This document shows, piece by piece, positions 52,747-61,842 of a stretch of DNA of 64,000 bases. This DNA comes from Maricaulis alexandrii. Its GTDB lineage: Bacteria; Pseudomonadota; Alphaproteobacteria; Caulobacterales; Maricaulaceae. The notes beneath the pieces were generated by a model, which searched no databases, was not told the origin of the DNA, and was given only the letters and a program-made list of their open reading frames with translations. The translations under genes and the position numbers were made by a program. Position 1 is the stretch's first letter. Each line of letters opens with the position of its first letter. The DNA is taken from the NCBI RefSeq assembly GCF_005871165.1, contig NZ_SWKP01000005.1, forward strand, positions 558,001 to 622,000, read 5' to 3'.

Positions 52747-54370
52747 AGATGGACTCCTTGAACGCATCCGGTCCGACACGGCGCAGCGTGTCGATGAAGC
52801 GTTCCTTTTCGTTCCGGATTTCCAGATAGGTATTGAGGGCGCGGACGATGGCGGCCGGCACGTCTTCGCCAGCCAGGCCCTTGCCGACAATATTGCCGAT
52901 CGAGGCGTCCTTGCCGAAATTCCCGCCCAGCGTGATCTGGTAGAATTCCTCACCCCGCTTGTCGACGCCAAGCACGCCGATATGGGCGACATGATGGTGG
53001 CCGCAGGCATTGATGCAGCCATCGATCTTGATGGTGACATCCCCGACCTGGTCGGACAGGCCTTCCGCCTCGATCAGATTGGAGATCGACTGGGCGATCG
53101 GGATGGAGCGGGCATTGGCCAAAGCGCAATAATCCAGGCCCGGGCAGGCCACGATATCGGTGGCGAGACCGGCATTGGCGGTGGCCAGGCCGGCCGCGAC
53201 CAGACCGTCGAACACGGCTTCCAGATCGGAATTGCGGACATGGGGCAGGACCAGATTCTGGTCCGGCGTGGCACGGGCTTCGTCGAAGCCGAACTTCTCG
53301 GCCAGATCGGCCACGGCCTCGAGCTGGACATCGGTGATGTCACCCGGCGTGCCGCCGATCGGCTTGAGGGAAATGACGACGCTGGACAGGCCCTCGACCT
53401 TGTGGTCGCGGCGATTGCGACGCAGCCAGGCTGCGAAGTCGGCGCGGCCGGTGGCCGGGATGGCGCTGCCGGTCGCGGCCGGCGGTTCGTCGAAGAAGGC
53501 CCGGATACGGGCGATCTCTTCAGCCGGCAGGACCAGATTGCTGTCGCGGATCTCGTCCCATTCCGCTTCGGTCTGGCGCGCGAATTCCTCCGGCCCGATG
53601 GCCTCGACCAGCATCTTGATCCGGGCCTTGTAGAGATTGTCGCGGCGGCCATGTTGATTGTAGACGCGCAGAATGGCGGTCAGGTAGGAGAGCAGGTCAC
53701 GCGGCTCCAGGAAGTCGCGAATCCTGTGGCCCAGGCGCGGCGTGCGGCCCTGGCCGCCCCCGACCCAGACTTCAAACCCGGTCTCGCCGGCTTCGTTTTT
53801 CACCAGCTGCAGGCCGATATCATGGACGCGCAGACCGGCGCGGTCCTCGGATGCGCCATTGACGGCGATCTTGAACTTGCGCGGCAGGAAGGTGAATTCC
53901 GGGTGGAAGGTCGACCATTGACGGATGATCTCCGCCCAGGGACGGCCATCCTCCAGCTCGTCCGCGGCAGCACCGGCGAACGGGTCGGTGGTGACATTGC
54001 GGATGCAATTGCCCGAAGTCTGGATCGCGTGCATCTCGACCGCGGCCAGCTCGTCCAGAATGTCCGGAATATCGGTCAGGGCCGGCCAGTTGTACTGGAT
54101 ATTGGTGCGCGTGGTGAAATGGCCATAGCCCTTGTCATACTCGCGGGCGATGCGGCCGAGCACGCGCAGCTGGGCGCTGTTCATCGTGCCATAGGGAATG
54201 GCGACGCGGAGCATGTAGGCGTGCAGCTGCAGATAGACGCCATTCATCAGGCGCAGCGGTTTGAACTGGTCTTCGGTCAGGCGGCCATCAATGCGGCGCT
54301 CCACCTGGTCGCGGAATTCGGCAATCCGTTCGCGCACCATCTGGTGGTCATATGTGTCGTACTTGTACAT
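52733..54370 (-). CDS. cysI: Sulfite reductase hemoprotein, ferredoxin-dependent type
   Basis: A 545-residue siroheme/[4Fe-4S] enzyme with two nitrite/sulfite reductase repeats. It contains YGHFTTRTNIQYNW, TSGNCIRNVTTDP, VACPGLDYCALANA and GCINACGHHHVAHIG, the last two giving the cluster cysteines. It reduces sulfite to sulfide. Its neighbours are siroheme synthase, DUF2849, DUF934-CysH and CysK, which point to sulfite rather than nitrite as substrate. CysJ is missing, so ferredoxin from Fpr is likely the donor. It starts at 54370, four bases after the DUF2849 stop. Confidence 0.92.
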   Translation of the reverse strand: MYKYDTYDHQMVRERIAEFRDQVERRIDGRLTEDQFKPLRLMNGVYLQLHAYMLRVAIPYGTMNSAQLRVLGRIAREYDKGYGHFTTRTNIQYNWPALTDIPDILDELAAVEMHAIQTSGNCIRNVTTDPFAGAAADELEDGRPWAEIIRQWSTFHPEFTFLPRKFKIAVNGASEDRAGLRVHDIGLQLVKNEAGETGFEVWVGGGQGRTPRLGHRIRDFLEPRDLLSYLTAILRVYNQHGRRDNLYKARIKMLVEAIGPEEFARQTEAEWDEIRDSNLVLPAEEIARIRAFFDEPPAATGSAIPATGRADFAAWLRRNRRDHKVEGLSSVVISLKPIGGTPGDITDVQLEAVADLAEKFGFDEARATPDQNLVLPHVRNSDLEAVFDGLVAAGLATANAGLATDIVACPGLDYCALANARSIPIAQSISNLIEAEGLSDQVGDVTIKIDGCINACGHHHVAHIGVLGVDKRGEEFYQITLGGNFGKDASIGNIVGKGLAGEDVPAAIVRALNTYLEIRNEKERFIDTLRRVGPDAFKESIYAAA

Positions 54371-54374
54371 AGGG

Positions 54375-54665
54375 TCAGGCGGCCTTGCGGCTGGCGTTCA
54401 CGGTTTTGGTGGAGCCCGTCGTCGGGCCGGTGAGGCGGATGCCCTCGCGGCGCCATTTCTGGCCGCCGGGCGCGTCATCCTCGATCTCGATCAGATAGGG
54501 GCCGACGGCGATGGCCGGTTCGGCTTCGGCCTCGGCCAGGCGGGCTTCGGCGGTGGCGTCATCGGCCAGGCGTTCGGCCCGGGCCAGATCCTCGGTCCAC
54601 TCCCCCTCGGCGGTGCGATAGATCACCCGGCCATCGGTGAGGCGGTTGGCTGTGATCGTTTTCAT
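54375..54665 (-). CDS. DUF2849 protein of sulfite-reductase operons
   Basis: A 96-residue protein matching DUF2849 by its ITANRLTDGRVIYRT start and the hydrophilic alanine/glutamate-rich middle, then PYLIEIE and a REGIRLTGPT ending. This family sits between cysG and cysI in many alphaproteobacteria and is thought to be linked to sulfite/nitrite reductase, with no proven role. It overlaps the cysG stop (ATGA) and is followed by cysI four bases on. No signal peptide or membrane span is present. Confidence 0.87.
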   Translation of the reverse strand: MKTITANRLTDGRVIYRTAEGEWTEDLARAERLADDATAEARLAEAEAEPAIAVGPYLIEIEDDAPGGQKWRREGIRLTGPTTGSTKTVNASRKAA

Positions 54666-56065
54666 GCGCTCTGCTCCAGCAGGGTTTTCGTGTCGGTTCC
54701 GGTGGCGGTGGAGGCGGCGATGGCGACGCTCTCGCCGACCATGATGATGGTGGGGCCGCTGATGGCTTCGCGGACCACGAGATCGGCCAGTTCGCCCAGC
54801 GTGCCGAAGACGCGGCGCTCATTCTCATGCGTGCCGTTCTCGATCAGGGCGAGCGGTGTGGACGCCTCGCGGCCGGCCGCGATCAGCTTGCGCTGGATCT
54901 CCGGCGCGGCGCCGACGCCCATATAGAAGACGCTGGTGGAGTTCGGGGCGGACAGGGTGCGGTAATCGGCGTCCGGACCGTCCTTCTTCACCACGCCCGA
55001 GGCGAAGGTGACCGACTGGGCATGATCACGATGGGTCAGCGGGATGCCGGCCGAGGCGGCGCAGGCCATGGCGGCGGTGATGCCCGGCGTAACCTCGACG
55101 CGGATGCCGGCGGCGCGGACGATTTCCATCTCCTCGCCACCGCGGCCGAAGATGAAGGGGTCGCCGCCCTTGATGCGGACGACGCGCTGGCCCTTGCGGG
55201 CTTCGCGAATGAGAATCTGGCCGATCTCGTCCTGCGGAACGGGATGATGACCCTTGGTCTTGCCGACATCGATGCGATGGGCATCGCGGCGGGCCAGATC
55301 CATCACGCCCTGGCTGACCAGGCGGTCATGGACGATGACATCGGCTTCGCGCAGCAGGCGGGCGGCTTTCAGCGTCAGCAGGTCCGGATCACCCGGGCCG
55401 GCGCCGACCAGATGGACGATGCCGGTCCGATCGGTGGTCTCGCCATTGAGCTGGCGGAGCATTTCGCGCCGGGCCGCGCTGGTGTCGCCGGACAGGACCA
55501 GGTCACGGGCCTTGCCGCGCAGGGCTTTTTCCCAGAAGGCGCGGCGGTCGTCGAATTTCGTCAGGACCGACTTCACCGTGCCGCGCAGTTCGCGGGCCAG
55601 ATCGGCCAGACCGCCAATGCGGGCGGGCAGGACCTGTTCGATCGCGGCGCGGATGTCCACGGAGAGGACGGGCGCCGCCCCGCCGGAAGCGATGGAGACG
55701 ACAATGCCGTCACGGTCGACAATGGCCGGGGTCTGGAAATCCGAGGCGGCCGGGCTGTCGACGATATTGACCGGGATGCCCAGGCGGCGGCCGGTCCGCG
55801 CCAGGGCCTCGACCGGGATATCGTCCGATCCTGCGATGAAGAGAAGAGCCGCGCCACGAAGGTCTCGCCGGGTCGGCATCCGGCGTAAAATCTCCGCATA
55901 TTGGGCGATATCCGAAGCAACAGGATCGGTATCCGTACCGGTGAACCACAGCAACCGGGCCGGGGAGCGAGCGAAGAGGCGTGCCTTCGGTTCCGCCATC
56001 GGGCCTGACCCGACAACGATCACCGTGCGCCCATCTAGGGGAATGGAGGCTGGAAAGACACGCAT
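54662..56065 (-). CDS. cysG: Siroheme synthase
   Basis: A 467-residue bifunctional enzyme. Residues 1-~200 are the precorrin-2 dehydrogenase/sirohydrochlorin ferrochelatase part (VIVVGSGPMAEPKARLF, VNIVDSPAASDF, VSIASGGAAPVLSVDIR). From ~215 the uroporphyrinogen-III C-methyltransferase follows with VHLVGAGPGDPDLLTLKAARLLREADVIVHDRL, IKGGDPFIFGRGGEE and AGIPLTHRD. It supplies siroheme for CysI. The ATG at 56065 is chosen at the first normal N-terminus (MRVFPASIPLDGR). It is the first gene of the sulfur operon and divergent from the LysR-type gene. Confidence 0.94.
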   Translation of the reverse strand: MRVFPASIPLDGRTVIVVGSGPMAEPKARLFARSPARLLWFTGTDTDPVASDIAQYAEILRRMPTRRDLRGAALLFIAGSDDIPVEALARTGRRLGIPVNIVDSPAASDFQTPAIVDRDGIVVSIASGGAAPVLSVDIRAAIEQVLPARIGGLADLARELRGTVKSVLTKFDDRRAFWEKALRGKARDLVLSGDTSAARREMLRQLNGETTDRTGIVHLVGAGPGDPDLLTLKAARLLREADVIVHDRLVSQGVMDLARRDAHRIDVGKTKGHHPVPQDEIGQILIREARKGQRVVRIKGGDPFIFGRGGEEMEIVRAAGIRVEVTPGITAAMACAASAGIPLTHRDHAQSVTFASGVVKKDGPDADYRTLSAPNSTSVFYMGVGAAPEIQRKLIAAGREASTPLALIENGTHENERRVFGTLGELADLVVREAISGPTIIMVGESVAIAASTATGTDTKTLLEQSA

Positions 56066-56160
56066 CGAAAACTCTTGTTGATCCTGCGCCCTCGTGGCGC
56101 GACACACGCAATATTTCTATTCGATGCCCCCATTTCAAACGACGTTTCTTGGCATTTCAG

Positions 56161-56174
56161 ATTAGAAAATCTAA
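56161..56174. promoter_or_regulatory. Candidate LysR (GcvA-type) binding site
   Basis: ATTAGAAAATCTAA contains ATTAG and TCTAA as a 5-3-5 inverted repeat (TTAGA-AAA-TCTAA), 10-22 bases before the LysR gene start and ~100 bases before cysG. GcvA-type regulators bind CTAAT, which is present on the minus strand. Autoregulation and control of the divergent cys operon are possible. Confidence 0.5.
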
Positions 56175-56183
56175 AGTGAGGCC

Positions 56184-57119
56184 ATGGCTCGTTCCTCCCG
56201 CCTTCCCCCGCTCAATGCGCTGCGTGCCTTCGAGGCTGCGGCGCGTCTGGAAAGTTTTGCCCGCGCCGCCGATGAATTGGCGGTGACGCCGGGGGCGATC
56301 TCCCAGCAGATCCGCTCGCTGGAAGAGCATGTCGGCGCCGCCCTCTTCGTGCGGGAAGGGCGGGGGCTGAGCCTGACCGAGGCCGGCCGGGCGGCCGCCA
56401 ATGTGGCGTCGGAGGCCTTTGAAACCCTGGAGCGGGCCGTCTCATTGATGCGCCAGCCCCTGCAGCGCCGGGCCCTGACGGTCTCCGTCGCGCCCTCCTT
56501 CGCCGGCAAATGGCTGGCGCCGCGCCTGTTCCGCTTCCAGGAAAACCATCCGGAGCTGGAAGTCTGGATCGCGGCGACCTCGGAACGGGTGGACCTGTCG
56601 GCCGGGGCCGCTGATCTGGGCATTCGTTATGGTCCGGGCGGCGACATGACACTGAATGAGGAACGCCTCCTGCCCGAGGAAGTCCTGCCGGTCTGCTCGC
56701 CGGACCTGTTGCGCGCCGGGGTGGAGTTGCGGCGTCCGCGGGATCTGGCCGACCAGACCCTGCTGCACGATGCCTCGCCGGAAACCGAAGTGGACGGCGC
56801 CGACTGGGCCTCCTGGCTCAAGGCCCGCAATGTCCGCGGCGTTGATACAGCGCGGGGCGTCCGCTTCAACCAGTCCGCCCTGGTGATCGATGCGGCGGTG
56901 GCCGGACGCGGCGTGGCCCTGGCCAAGCGCGCCCTGGCGCAGAATGACCTGGCCTCAGGCCGGTTGGTGGCGCTGTTCGCGGACGGGACGACGCCCGTGC
57001 GCTCGGCCTATCACATCGTGACGGCGCGCAACCGGCCGCTTTCGCCGGATGCGGAGGCGTTTATTGCCTGGCTGAGGAGTGAGGCGCGGGAGCATGAGCA
57101 TTCGGTGGATGAGCTTTAG
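56184..57119 (+). CDS. LysR-family transcriptional regulator (GcvA-like)
   Basis: A 311-residue regulator with the GcvA-type N-terminal HTH, LPPLNALRAFEAAARLESFARAADELAVTPGAISQQIRSLEEHVG, and the substrate-binding domain with PLSFAGKWLAPRL-like start (VSVAPSFAGKWLAPRLFRF), IRYGPG and VCSPDLL. GcvA-like members are plentiful in alphaproteobacteria. Divergent placement from cysG suggests it controls the sulfate-assimilation operon, possibly sensing an amino-acid or sulfur metabolite. That is inference: GcvA orthologues also regulate glycine cleavage and beta-lactamase. Confidence 0.88.
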   Translation: MARSSRLPPLNALRAFEAAARLESFARAADELAVTPGAISQQIRSLEEHVGAALFVREGRGLSLTEAGRAAANVASEAFETLERAVSLMRQPLQRRALTVSVAPSFAGKWLAPRLFRFQENHPELEVWIAATSERVDLSAGAADLGIRYGPGGDMTLNEERLLPEEVLPVCSPDLLRAGVELRRPRDLADQTLLHDASPETEVDGADWASWLKARNVRGVDTARGVRFNQSALVIDAAVAGRGVALAKRALAQNDLASGRLVALFADGTTPVRSAYHIVTARNRPLSPDAEAFIAWLRSEAREHEHSVDEL

Positions 57120-57125
57120 GTTTGC

Positions 57126-57150
57126 TGGCGCTTCGCGCTGCCCCTGATCC
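57126..57150. repeat. Remnant of the CCCCTCATCCG-family repeat
   Basis: TGGCGCTTCGCGCTGCCCC followed by TGATCCG almost repeats bases 49035-49059 (TGGCGCTTCGCGCTGCCCC then CTCATCCG). It marks the edge of an AT-rich insert beginning ~80 bases on. Confidence 0.6.
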
Positions 57151-57234
57151 GACTTTTGAGCGCTTTATCCAGCAAGGGCTTGGCGGCTCTGGGGCAGGAT
57201 GAGCCAGGGCGCTTTTTCGCCAATGAAACGTTCT

Positions 57235-57975
57235 CTATGCAGTTCCCAGGCGATAGGGAAATGCGCTCTTCGTGCCGCTTCCAAATAACTTGTTCTTCTT
57301 GGGGAATTTTTGGTTCAGCTTCTGGTTGATTTGGTCGGTCAGAGAGTTGGACAATCTATTGGAATCTTTTGCGATTTCTACTAGCTCTGAGGCTAGTCCT
57401 CTAACTTCTCCGATCCGTCTTAGCAGACCAGCATTTCCTTCGCTGGAAAAAGCCGAAGTCATCAACCCGCCGGTTGTATTTCCTTCCTCAATTGTCGAAT
57501 GCTCGTCCAGCATTTCTGCGAGCTCCAGGCGGAGTTTGCTGTAGTAATTCGTAGCGTGCACAAGTGAGTTCCTGAAAAGAATCAATTGATTGAAGTTATT
57601 TGTTATTTCGTCTCCCAGGTCCTCAATTGCGAAGCTCGTGCACTCGATCGGTGTAGTAAAATTGTCGTCTCTTGAGGACACGAACGGAAGAATAGCGGCC
57701 CAATAATTGCGTTCATCAAATAGAACGCCGGCTTTGTTTATTTGCCGCATTGTTGGGCGGTATATTGAAGCCACGTCATTTATAAGCCTTGTTGCGTGGG
57801 TGACAAAAATGATCCCATTCGCGAATCTTTGCTTTCTTTTGCTCTTGGTGTCAAAATACACCGCTGTTAGCAAGGATATGGCGCCACCTATTACGACGCC
57901 AAGCAAAGGAAAGATAAGCGTTTCCCAGAGTGAACTTGCTGTAGTTTGGCCTACCTGTGCGAATACATATTGCAA
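57235..57975 (-). CDS. AT-rich orphan membrane protein, uncharacterised
   Basis: A 246-residue protein with one N-terminal membrane helix (LIFPLLGVVIGGAISLLTAVYF, residues ~19-40) followed by a basic KSKRKQR stretch. The rest is a helical cytoplasmic domain with long N/D/E/Q-rich segments and a basic C-terminus. I recognise no family. The gene and its flanks are much richer in A+T than anything else in the window, with codons (aat, ttt, tta, att) rare in its neighbours, so it looks recently acquired. It sits alone between the LysR gene and the 2-oxoacid oxidoreductase operon, next to a repeat remnant. A role as a phage-defence or toxin-like effector is possible but unsupported. Confidence 0.75.
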   Translation of the reverse strand: MQYVFAQVGQTTASSLWETLIFPLLGVVIGGAISLLTAVYFDTKSKRKQRFANGIIFVTHATRLINDVASIYRPTMRQINKAGVLFDERNYWAAILPFVSSRDDNFTTPIECTSFAIEDLGDEITNNFNQLILFRNSLVHATNYYSKLRLELAEMLDEHSTIEEGNTTGGLMTSAFSSEGNAGLLRRIGEVRGLASELVEIAKDSNRLSNSLTDQINQKLNQKFPKKNKLFGSGTKSAFPYRLGTA

Positions 57976-58213
57976 TTTCGGATTCCTGCACGACTCGCTC
58001 GCAGCTCATAGTTTAGCGATTCTCCTCGACTCGGTCAGGCGCATTTCTGCAACTCACTCTCAGCTGCAAACATATCCGTTCACATCTCGTGGTTTTACAA
58101 GGGAATTCGCTTGACCCGCTGCGCGTAACGGATGTGAGAATGGACGCAAGAAAAGCGGGCCCTTTCTCGCGGTCTGCGCAACAAATTGCGGGCAATTGCC
58201 CGGGGTGAGGAGC

Positions 58214-60010
58214 ATGAAGCCGACCGATACGCGCGATCCCGACTATTATCACAAGGTCGTGGATTGCCAGTGGGCGTGCCCGGCACACACGCCGGTTCCC
58301 GAATATATCCGCCTGATCGCTCAGGGGAAATTTACCGAAGCCTATCTCGTCAACCGGCGTTCGAATGTCTTTCCGGGCATTCTGGGCCGGGTGTGCGACC
58401 GGCCCTGCGAGCCGGCCTGCCGGCGCGGGCGCGTGGAAGAGGAGCCGGTGGCGATCTGCCGGCTCAAACGCGTGGCCGCCGACAATCGCGACGAGGTCAG
58501 CCATCTCGTGCCGCAAAAACCGGCGCAGACGAATGGCAAGAAGATCGCCCTGGTCGGCGCCGGTCCGGCCTCGCTGACCGTGGCCAATGACCTGGCGCCG
58601 TTGGGCTATGAATGCACCGTGTTCGAGGCGCACCATCGTCCCGGCGGTCTGATGATCTCCAACATTCCCTCCTTCCGCCTGCCGGAAGAAGTGCTGGATG
58701 AGGAGATCGGCTATATCGAGAAGATGGGCGTCGAGATCAAACTCAACTCCCGGATCGAAAGCCTGAAAGGCCTGATGGATGAGGGCTATGACGCCGTCTT
58801 CATCGGTTCCGGCGCCCCCAAGGGCAAGGACCTCAAGATCGAGGGCCGCGACGAAGCCGACGCCAATATCCATATCGGTATCGACTGGCTGGAAAGCGTC
58901 GCCTTCGAGCATGTCGAAAAGATCGGCAAGCGCGTCCTGATCATCGGCGTTGGCAATACCGCGATGGATTGCTGCCGCACCTCGCTGCGCCTGGGCGCGG
59001 ATGATGTGAAGGTGATGGCCCGCAAGCCGCGGCAATTCTTCAAGGCCTCCCCCTGGGAGCTGGAGGATGCCGAGGACGAGAATGTCGAGATCATCGTCAA
59101 CCACTCGCCCAAGCGCTTCGTCGTCGAAGACGGCAAGCTGACCGGGATGGAGTTCGAGCTCATGGAGTACGAGCTCGACGCGGATGGTGAGATCACCGAG
59201 ACCCGCAAGGCCGGCACCAAGATCATCCCGTGCGACGATGTCATCCTGGCTATCGGCCAGGAAAACGCCTTCCCCTGGATCGAGCGCGATCTGGGCATCG
59301 AGTTCGACAAGTGGGGCGTGCCGCTGGTCGATGAGACGACCCATGCCTCCACCCTGCCGGGTGTCTTCTTCGGCGGCGACAGCGCCTTCGGTCCGAAGAA
59401 CATCATCTGGGCGGTCGAGCACGGCCACCAGGCGGCGATCTCCATCCACAAGCATTGCGAGGGCGAGGCGCTGGACGAGCGCCTGCCGCGCGGCGTCAAT
59501 CTGGCCTCGGCCAAGATGGGCGTGAATGAATGGATGTATTCCAATTCCTATGACGGTTCCCACCGCCGCGACATGCCGCTGGTGGAGCTCCAGGAACGCC
59601 TGTCCAACCGCAAGATGGAAGTCGAGCTGGGCTTTGATGCGGAACGGATCGCGACCGAGGTTCAGCGCTGTCTGAACTGCGACGTCCAGACCGTGTTCGA
59701 GGCGCCGCTCTGCAAGGAGTGCGATGCCTGTCTGGACATTTGTCCGGTCGATTGCCTGGCGATCGTGCCCGATGGCGAGGAAGACGCGCTGCGCGCCAGC
59801 TTGCGCGTGCCGGCGACGAACAAGGAGCAGGCGCTCTATGTCTCCGCGCCGCTCAAGGATACCGGCCGGGTGATGATCAAGGATGAGAATTTGTGCCTGC
59901 ATTGCGGCCTGTGCGCCGAACGCTGCCCGACGGCGGCCTGGGACATGCAGGATGCGGACATCTTCATTCCGCACGTCGACAATGAAGCCGGGAAGGTAGC
60001 GGCGGAATGA
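58214..60010 (+). CDS. GltD-like NAD(P)H:ferredoxin-type oxidoreductase subunit
   Basis: A 598-residue flavoprotein. N-terminal cysteines (CQWACPAHTP, VCDRPCEPACRRG) form the GltD-type Fe-S domain. FAD and NAD(P) folds follow (IALVGAGPASLTVANDLAPLGY; RVLIIGVGNTAMDCCRTSLRLGA), and two [4Fe-4S] ferredoxin repeats end it (CKECDACLDICPVDC and CLHCGLCAERCP). It resembles glutamate synthase small subunit fused to a bacterial ferredoxin. It overlaps korA by 4 bases, so it should link NAD(P)H to the ferredoxin-type 2-oxoacid oxidoreductase encoded next. The ATG at 58214 with GAGGAG upstream was chosen. Confidence 0.88.
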   Translation: MKPTDTRDPDYYHKVVDCQWACPAHTPVPEYIRLIAQGKFTEAYLVNRRSNVFPGILGRVCDRPCEPACRRGRVEEEPVAICRLKRVAADNRDEVSHLVPQKPAQTNGKKIALVGAGPASLTVANDLAPLGYECTVFEAHHRPGGLMISNIPSFRLPEEVLDEEIGYIEKMGVEIKLNSRIESLKGLMDEGYDAVFIGSGAPKGKDLKIEGRDEADANIHIGIDWLESVAFEHVEKIGKRVLIIGVGNTAMDCCRTSLRLGADDVKVMARKPRQFFKASPWELEDAEDENVEIIVNHSPKRFVVEDGKLTGMEFELMEYELDADGEITETRKAGTKIIPCDDVILAIGQENAFPWIERDLGIEFDKWGVPLVDETTHASTLPGVFFGGDSAFGPKNIIWAVEHGHQAAISIHKHCEGEALDERLPRGVNLASAKMGVNEWMYSNSYDGSHRRDMPLVELQERLSNRKMEVELGFDAERIATEVQRCLNCDVQTVFEAPLCKECDACLDICPVDCLAIVPDGEEDALRASLRVPATNKEQALYVSAPLKDTGRVMIKDENLCLHCGLCAERCPTAAWDMQDADIFIPHVDNEAGKVAAE

Positions 60011-61842
60011 AAGACCTCGTCGAAACGGCCAGCGAAGTGCGTGTGAACGACTTCGTCCTCAAGATCGCCAATGTGAACGGCACCGGCTCGGCCTCGGCCA
60101 ATGGATTGCTGATGAAGGCAATCTTCCGCATGGGCGTGCCCGTGGTGGGCAAGAACCTGTTTCCGTCCAACATCCAGGGCCTGCCGACCTGGTATGAAAT
60201 CCGCCTGACCAAGGACGCCTACATGGCGCGTTCGGGCACGGCGGAATTCATGGTCGCGATGAATGCGGAGACCTACAAGCAGGATCTCGCCGAGGTCTCG
60301 CCGGGCGGTTTCCTGCTCTATGACAGCACCTGGCCGCGGCCGGACCTGCATGCCCGCGAGGATGTCACCGCGATCGGCGTGCCGCTGGCGCGGATGTGCA
60401 ATGAGGTCTTCGAGAATGCCCGCACCCGCGTGCTGATGAAGAACATGGCCTATGTCGGCGCCGTGGCCGGTCTGACCGGGCTGGATGTCGAGGTGATCAA
60501 GGGATTGGTCAATGAGATGTTCGGCACCAAGGAGCATCTGATCACGGCCAATATGAAGGCGATCAATCTGGGTCTGGACTATGCGCGCGAGCACTATCCC
60601 GATCCGCTGCCGCTCAAGGTCGAAGCGATGGATGCGACGGCCGGGCATATCATGATCGACGGCAATACGGCGGCTGCCCTGGGCTGTGTCTATGCCGGTG
60701 CGACCTTCGGTGCCTGGTACCCGATCACGCCGTCCACCTCGCTGATGGACGGGTTCAAGAGCTTTTGCGAAAAGTTCCGCGTCGACAAGGAAACCGGCGA
60801 GAAGAATTTCTGCATCGTGCAGGGCGAGGACGAGCTGGCCTCGGTGGGCATGGCGATTGGGGCGGGCTGGAATGGCGCGCGCGCCTTCACGCCGACCTCG
60901 GGTCCGGGCATTTCCCTGATGAGCGAATTCATCGGCTTTGCCTATTATGGCGAGGTGCCGGTCGTGCTGTTCGACGTGCAGCGGGCAGGCCCGTCCACCG
61001 GTCTGCCGACGCGGACCCAGCAGTGCGATCTGACGCTGGCGGCCTATGCCAGCCATGGCGACACCAAGCATATCCTGCTCTTCCCGGCCAATCCGAAGGA
61101 ATGCTTCGAGATGGCGGTCCAGTCCTTCGACCTGGCCGAGCGCTTCCAGACGCCGATCTTCTTCATGACGGATCTGGATATCGGCATGAATGACTGGATG
61201 GTGCCGGAGCTGGACTGGGATGACAGCTACCAACCCGATCGCGGCAAGGTACTGGGCAAGGACGAGCTCGAAGCGATCGAGAAATTCTACCGGTATGAAG
61301 ACAAGGATGGCGACGGGATCACCTATCGCACCCTGCCGGGCGTGCATCCCAAGGGTGCCTATTTCACCCGCGGTTCCGGCCATAACTGGAAGGGCGGCTA
61401 TACCGAGGACAGCGAGGAGTACAAGGAGGTCGTCGACCGCCTGGTGCGCAAGTGGAAGCGGGCGGCGGACTTCGTGCCGGGCCCGGTCATCAAGCGCTGT
61501 GATGCGCCGACGCGGCGGGCGATCATTTCGGTCGGCGGCTGTGACGGGGCGGTGATCGAGGCGCTGGACCAGCTCTCTGCCAAGGGTGTGAACCTCAATT
61601 ATCTGCGGGTGCGGGGCTTCCCCTTCAATGCCGAGGTTGAGGCCTTCATGTCCGAGCATGACGAGGTCTTCGTCGTCGAGCAGAACCGCGACGGGCAATT
61701 GCGCACGCTTCTGGTCAACGAGACCGATGTGAACAAGGACAAGCTGGTCTCCGTGCTGGACTATGCCGGCATGTCCGCCAATCCGAAATTCATCGTCGAG
61801 GGCATTTGTGCCCATCTCGACGAATTGGGAGACGCCGCATGA
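60007..61842 (+). CDS. korA: 2-oxoacid:ferredoxin oxidoreductase, fused gamma-alpha subunit
   Basis: A 611-residue fusion: the gamma domain (residues ~1-190, VNGTGSASANGLLMKAIFRMG) then the pyruvate-flavodoxin-like alpha domain from ~215 (GNTAAALGCVYAGATFGAWYPITPSTSL). The alpha part also holds QGEDELASVGMAIGAGWNGARAFTPTSGPG and SGPSTGLPTRTQQCD-type loops. KorA-type subunits decarboxylate a 2-oxoacid (2-oxoglutarate, pyruvate or branched-chain) with KorB. The start overlaps the flavoprotein gene (ATGA) and its end overlaps korB by 4 bases. The substrate cannot be fixed from sequence; the length and fused order fit KGOR/IOR-like OFORs. Confidence 0.9.
   Translation: MKDLVETASEVRVNDFVLKIANVNGTGSASANGLLMKAIFRMGVPVVGKNLFPSNIQGLPTWYEIRLTKDAYMARSGTAEFMVAMNAETYKQDLAEVSPGGFLLYDSTWPRPDLHAREDVTAIGVPLARMCNEVFENARTRVLMKNMAYVGAVAGLTGLDVEVIKGLVNEMFGTKEHLITANMKAINLGLDYAREHYPDPLPLKVEAMDATAGHIMIDGNTAAALGCVYAGATFGAWYPITPSTSLMDGFKSFCEKFRVDKETGEKNFCIVQGEDELASVGMAIGAGWNGARAFTPTSGPGISLMSEFIGFAYYGEVPVVLFDVQRAGPSTGLPTRTQQCDLTLAAYASHGDTKHILLFPANPKECFEMAVQSFDLAERFQTPIFFMTDLDIGMNDWMVPELDWDDSYQPDRGKVLGKDELEAIEKFYRYEDKDGDGITYRTLPGVHPKGAYFTRGSGHNWKGGYTEDSEEYKEVVDRLVRKWKRAADFVPGPVIKRCDAPTRRAIISVGGCDGAVIEALDQLSAKGVNLNYLRVRGFPFNAEVEAFMSEHDEVFVVEQNRDGQLRTLLVNETDVNKDKLVSVLDYAGMSANPKFIVEGICAHLDELGDAA

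Noticed and set aside
52747-53040. N-terminal extension of cysH into cysI
   Set aside because: The frame upstream of 52746 overlaps cysI in another frame and lacks DUF934 similarity; homology begins at MLQLDRKT.
58013-61815. Long minus-strand frames antisense to the flavoprotein and korA genes
   Set aside because: They mirror strongly conserved coding genes in complementary frame and have no family features.
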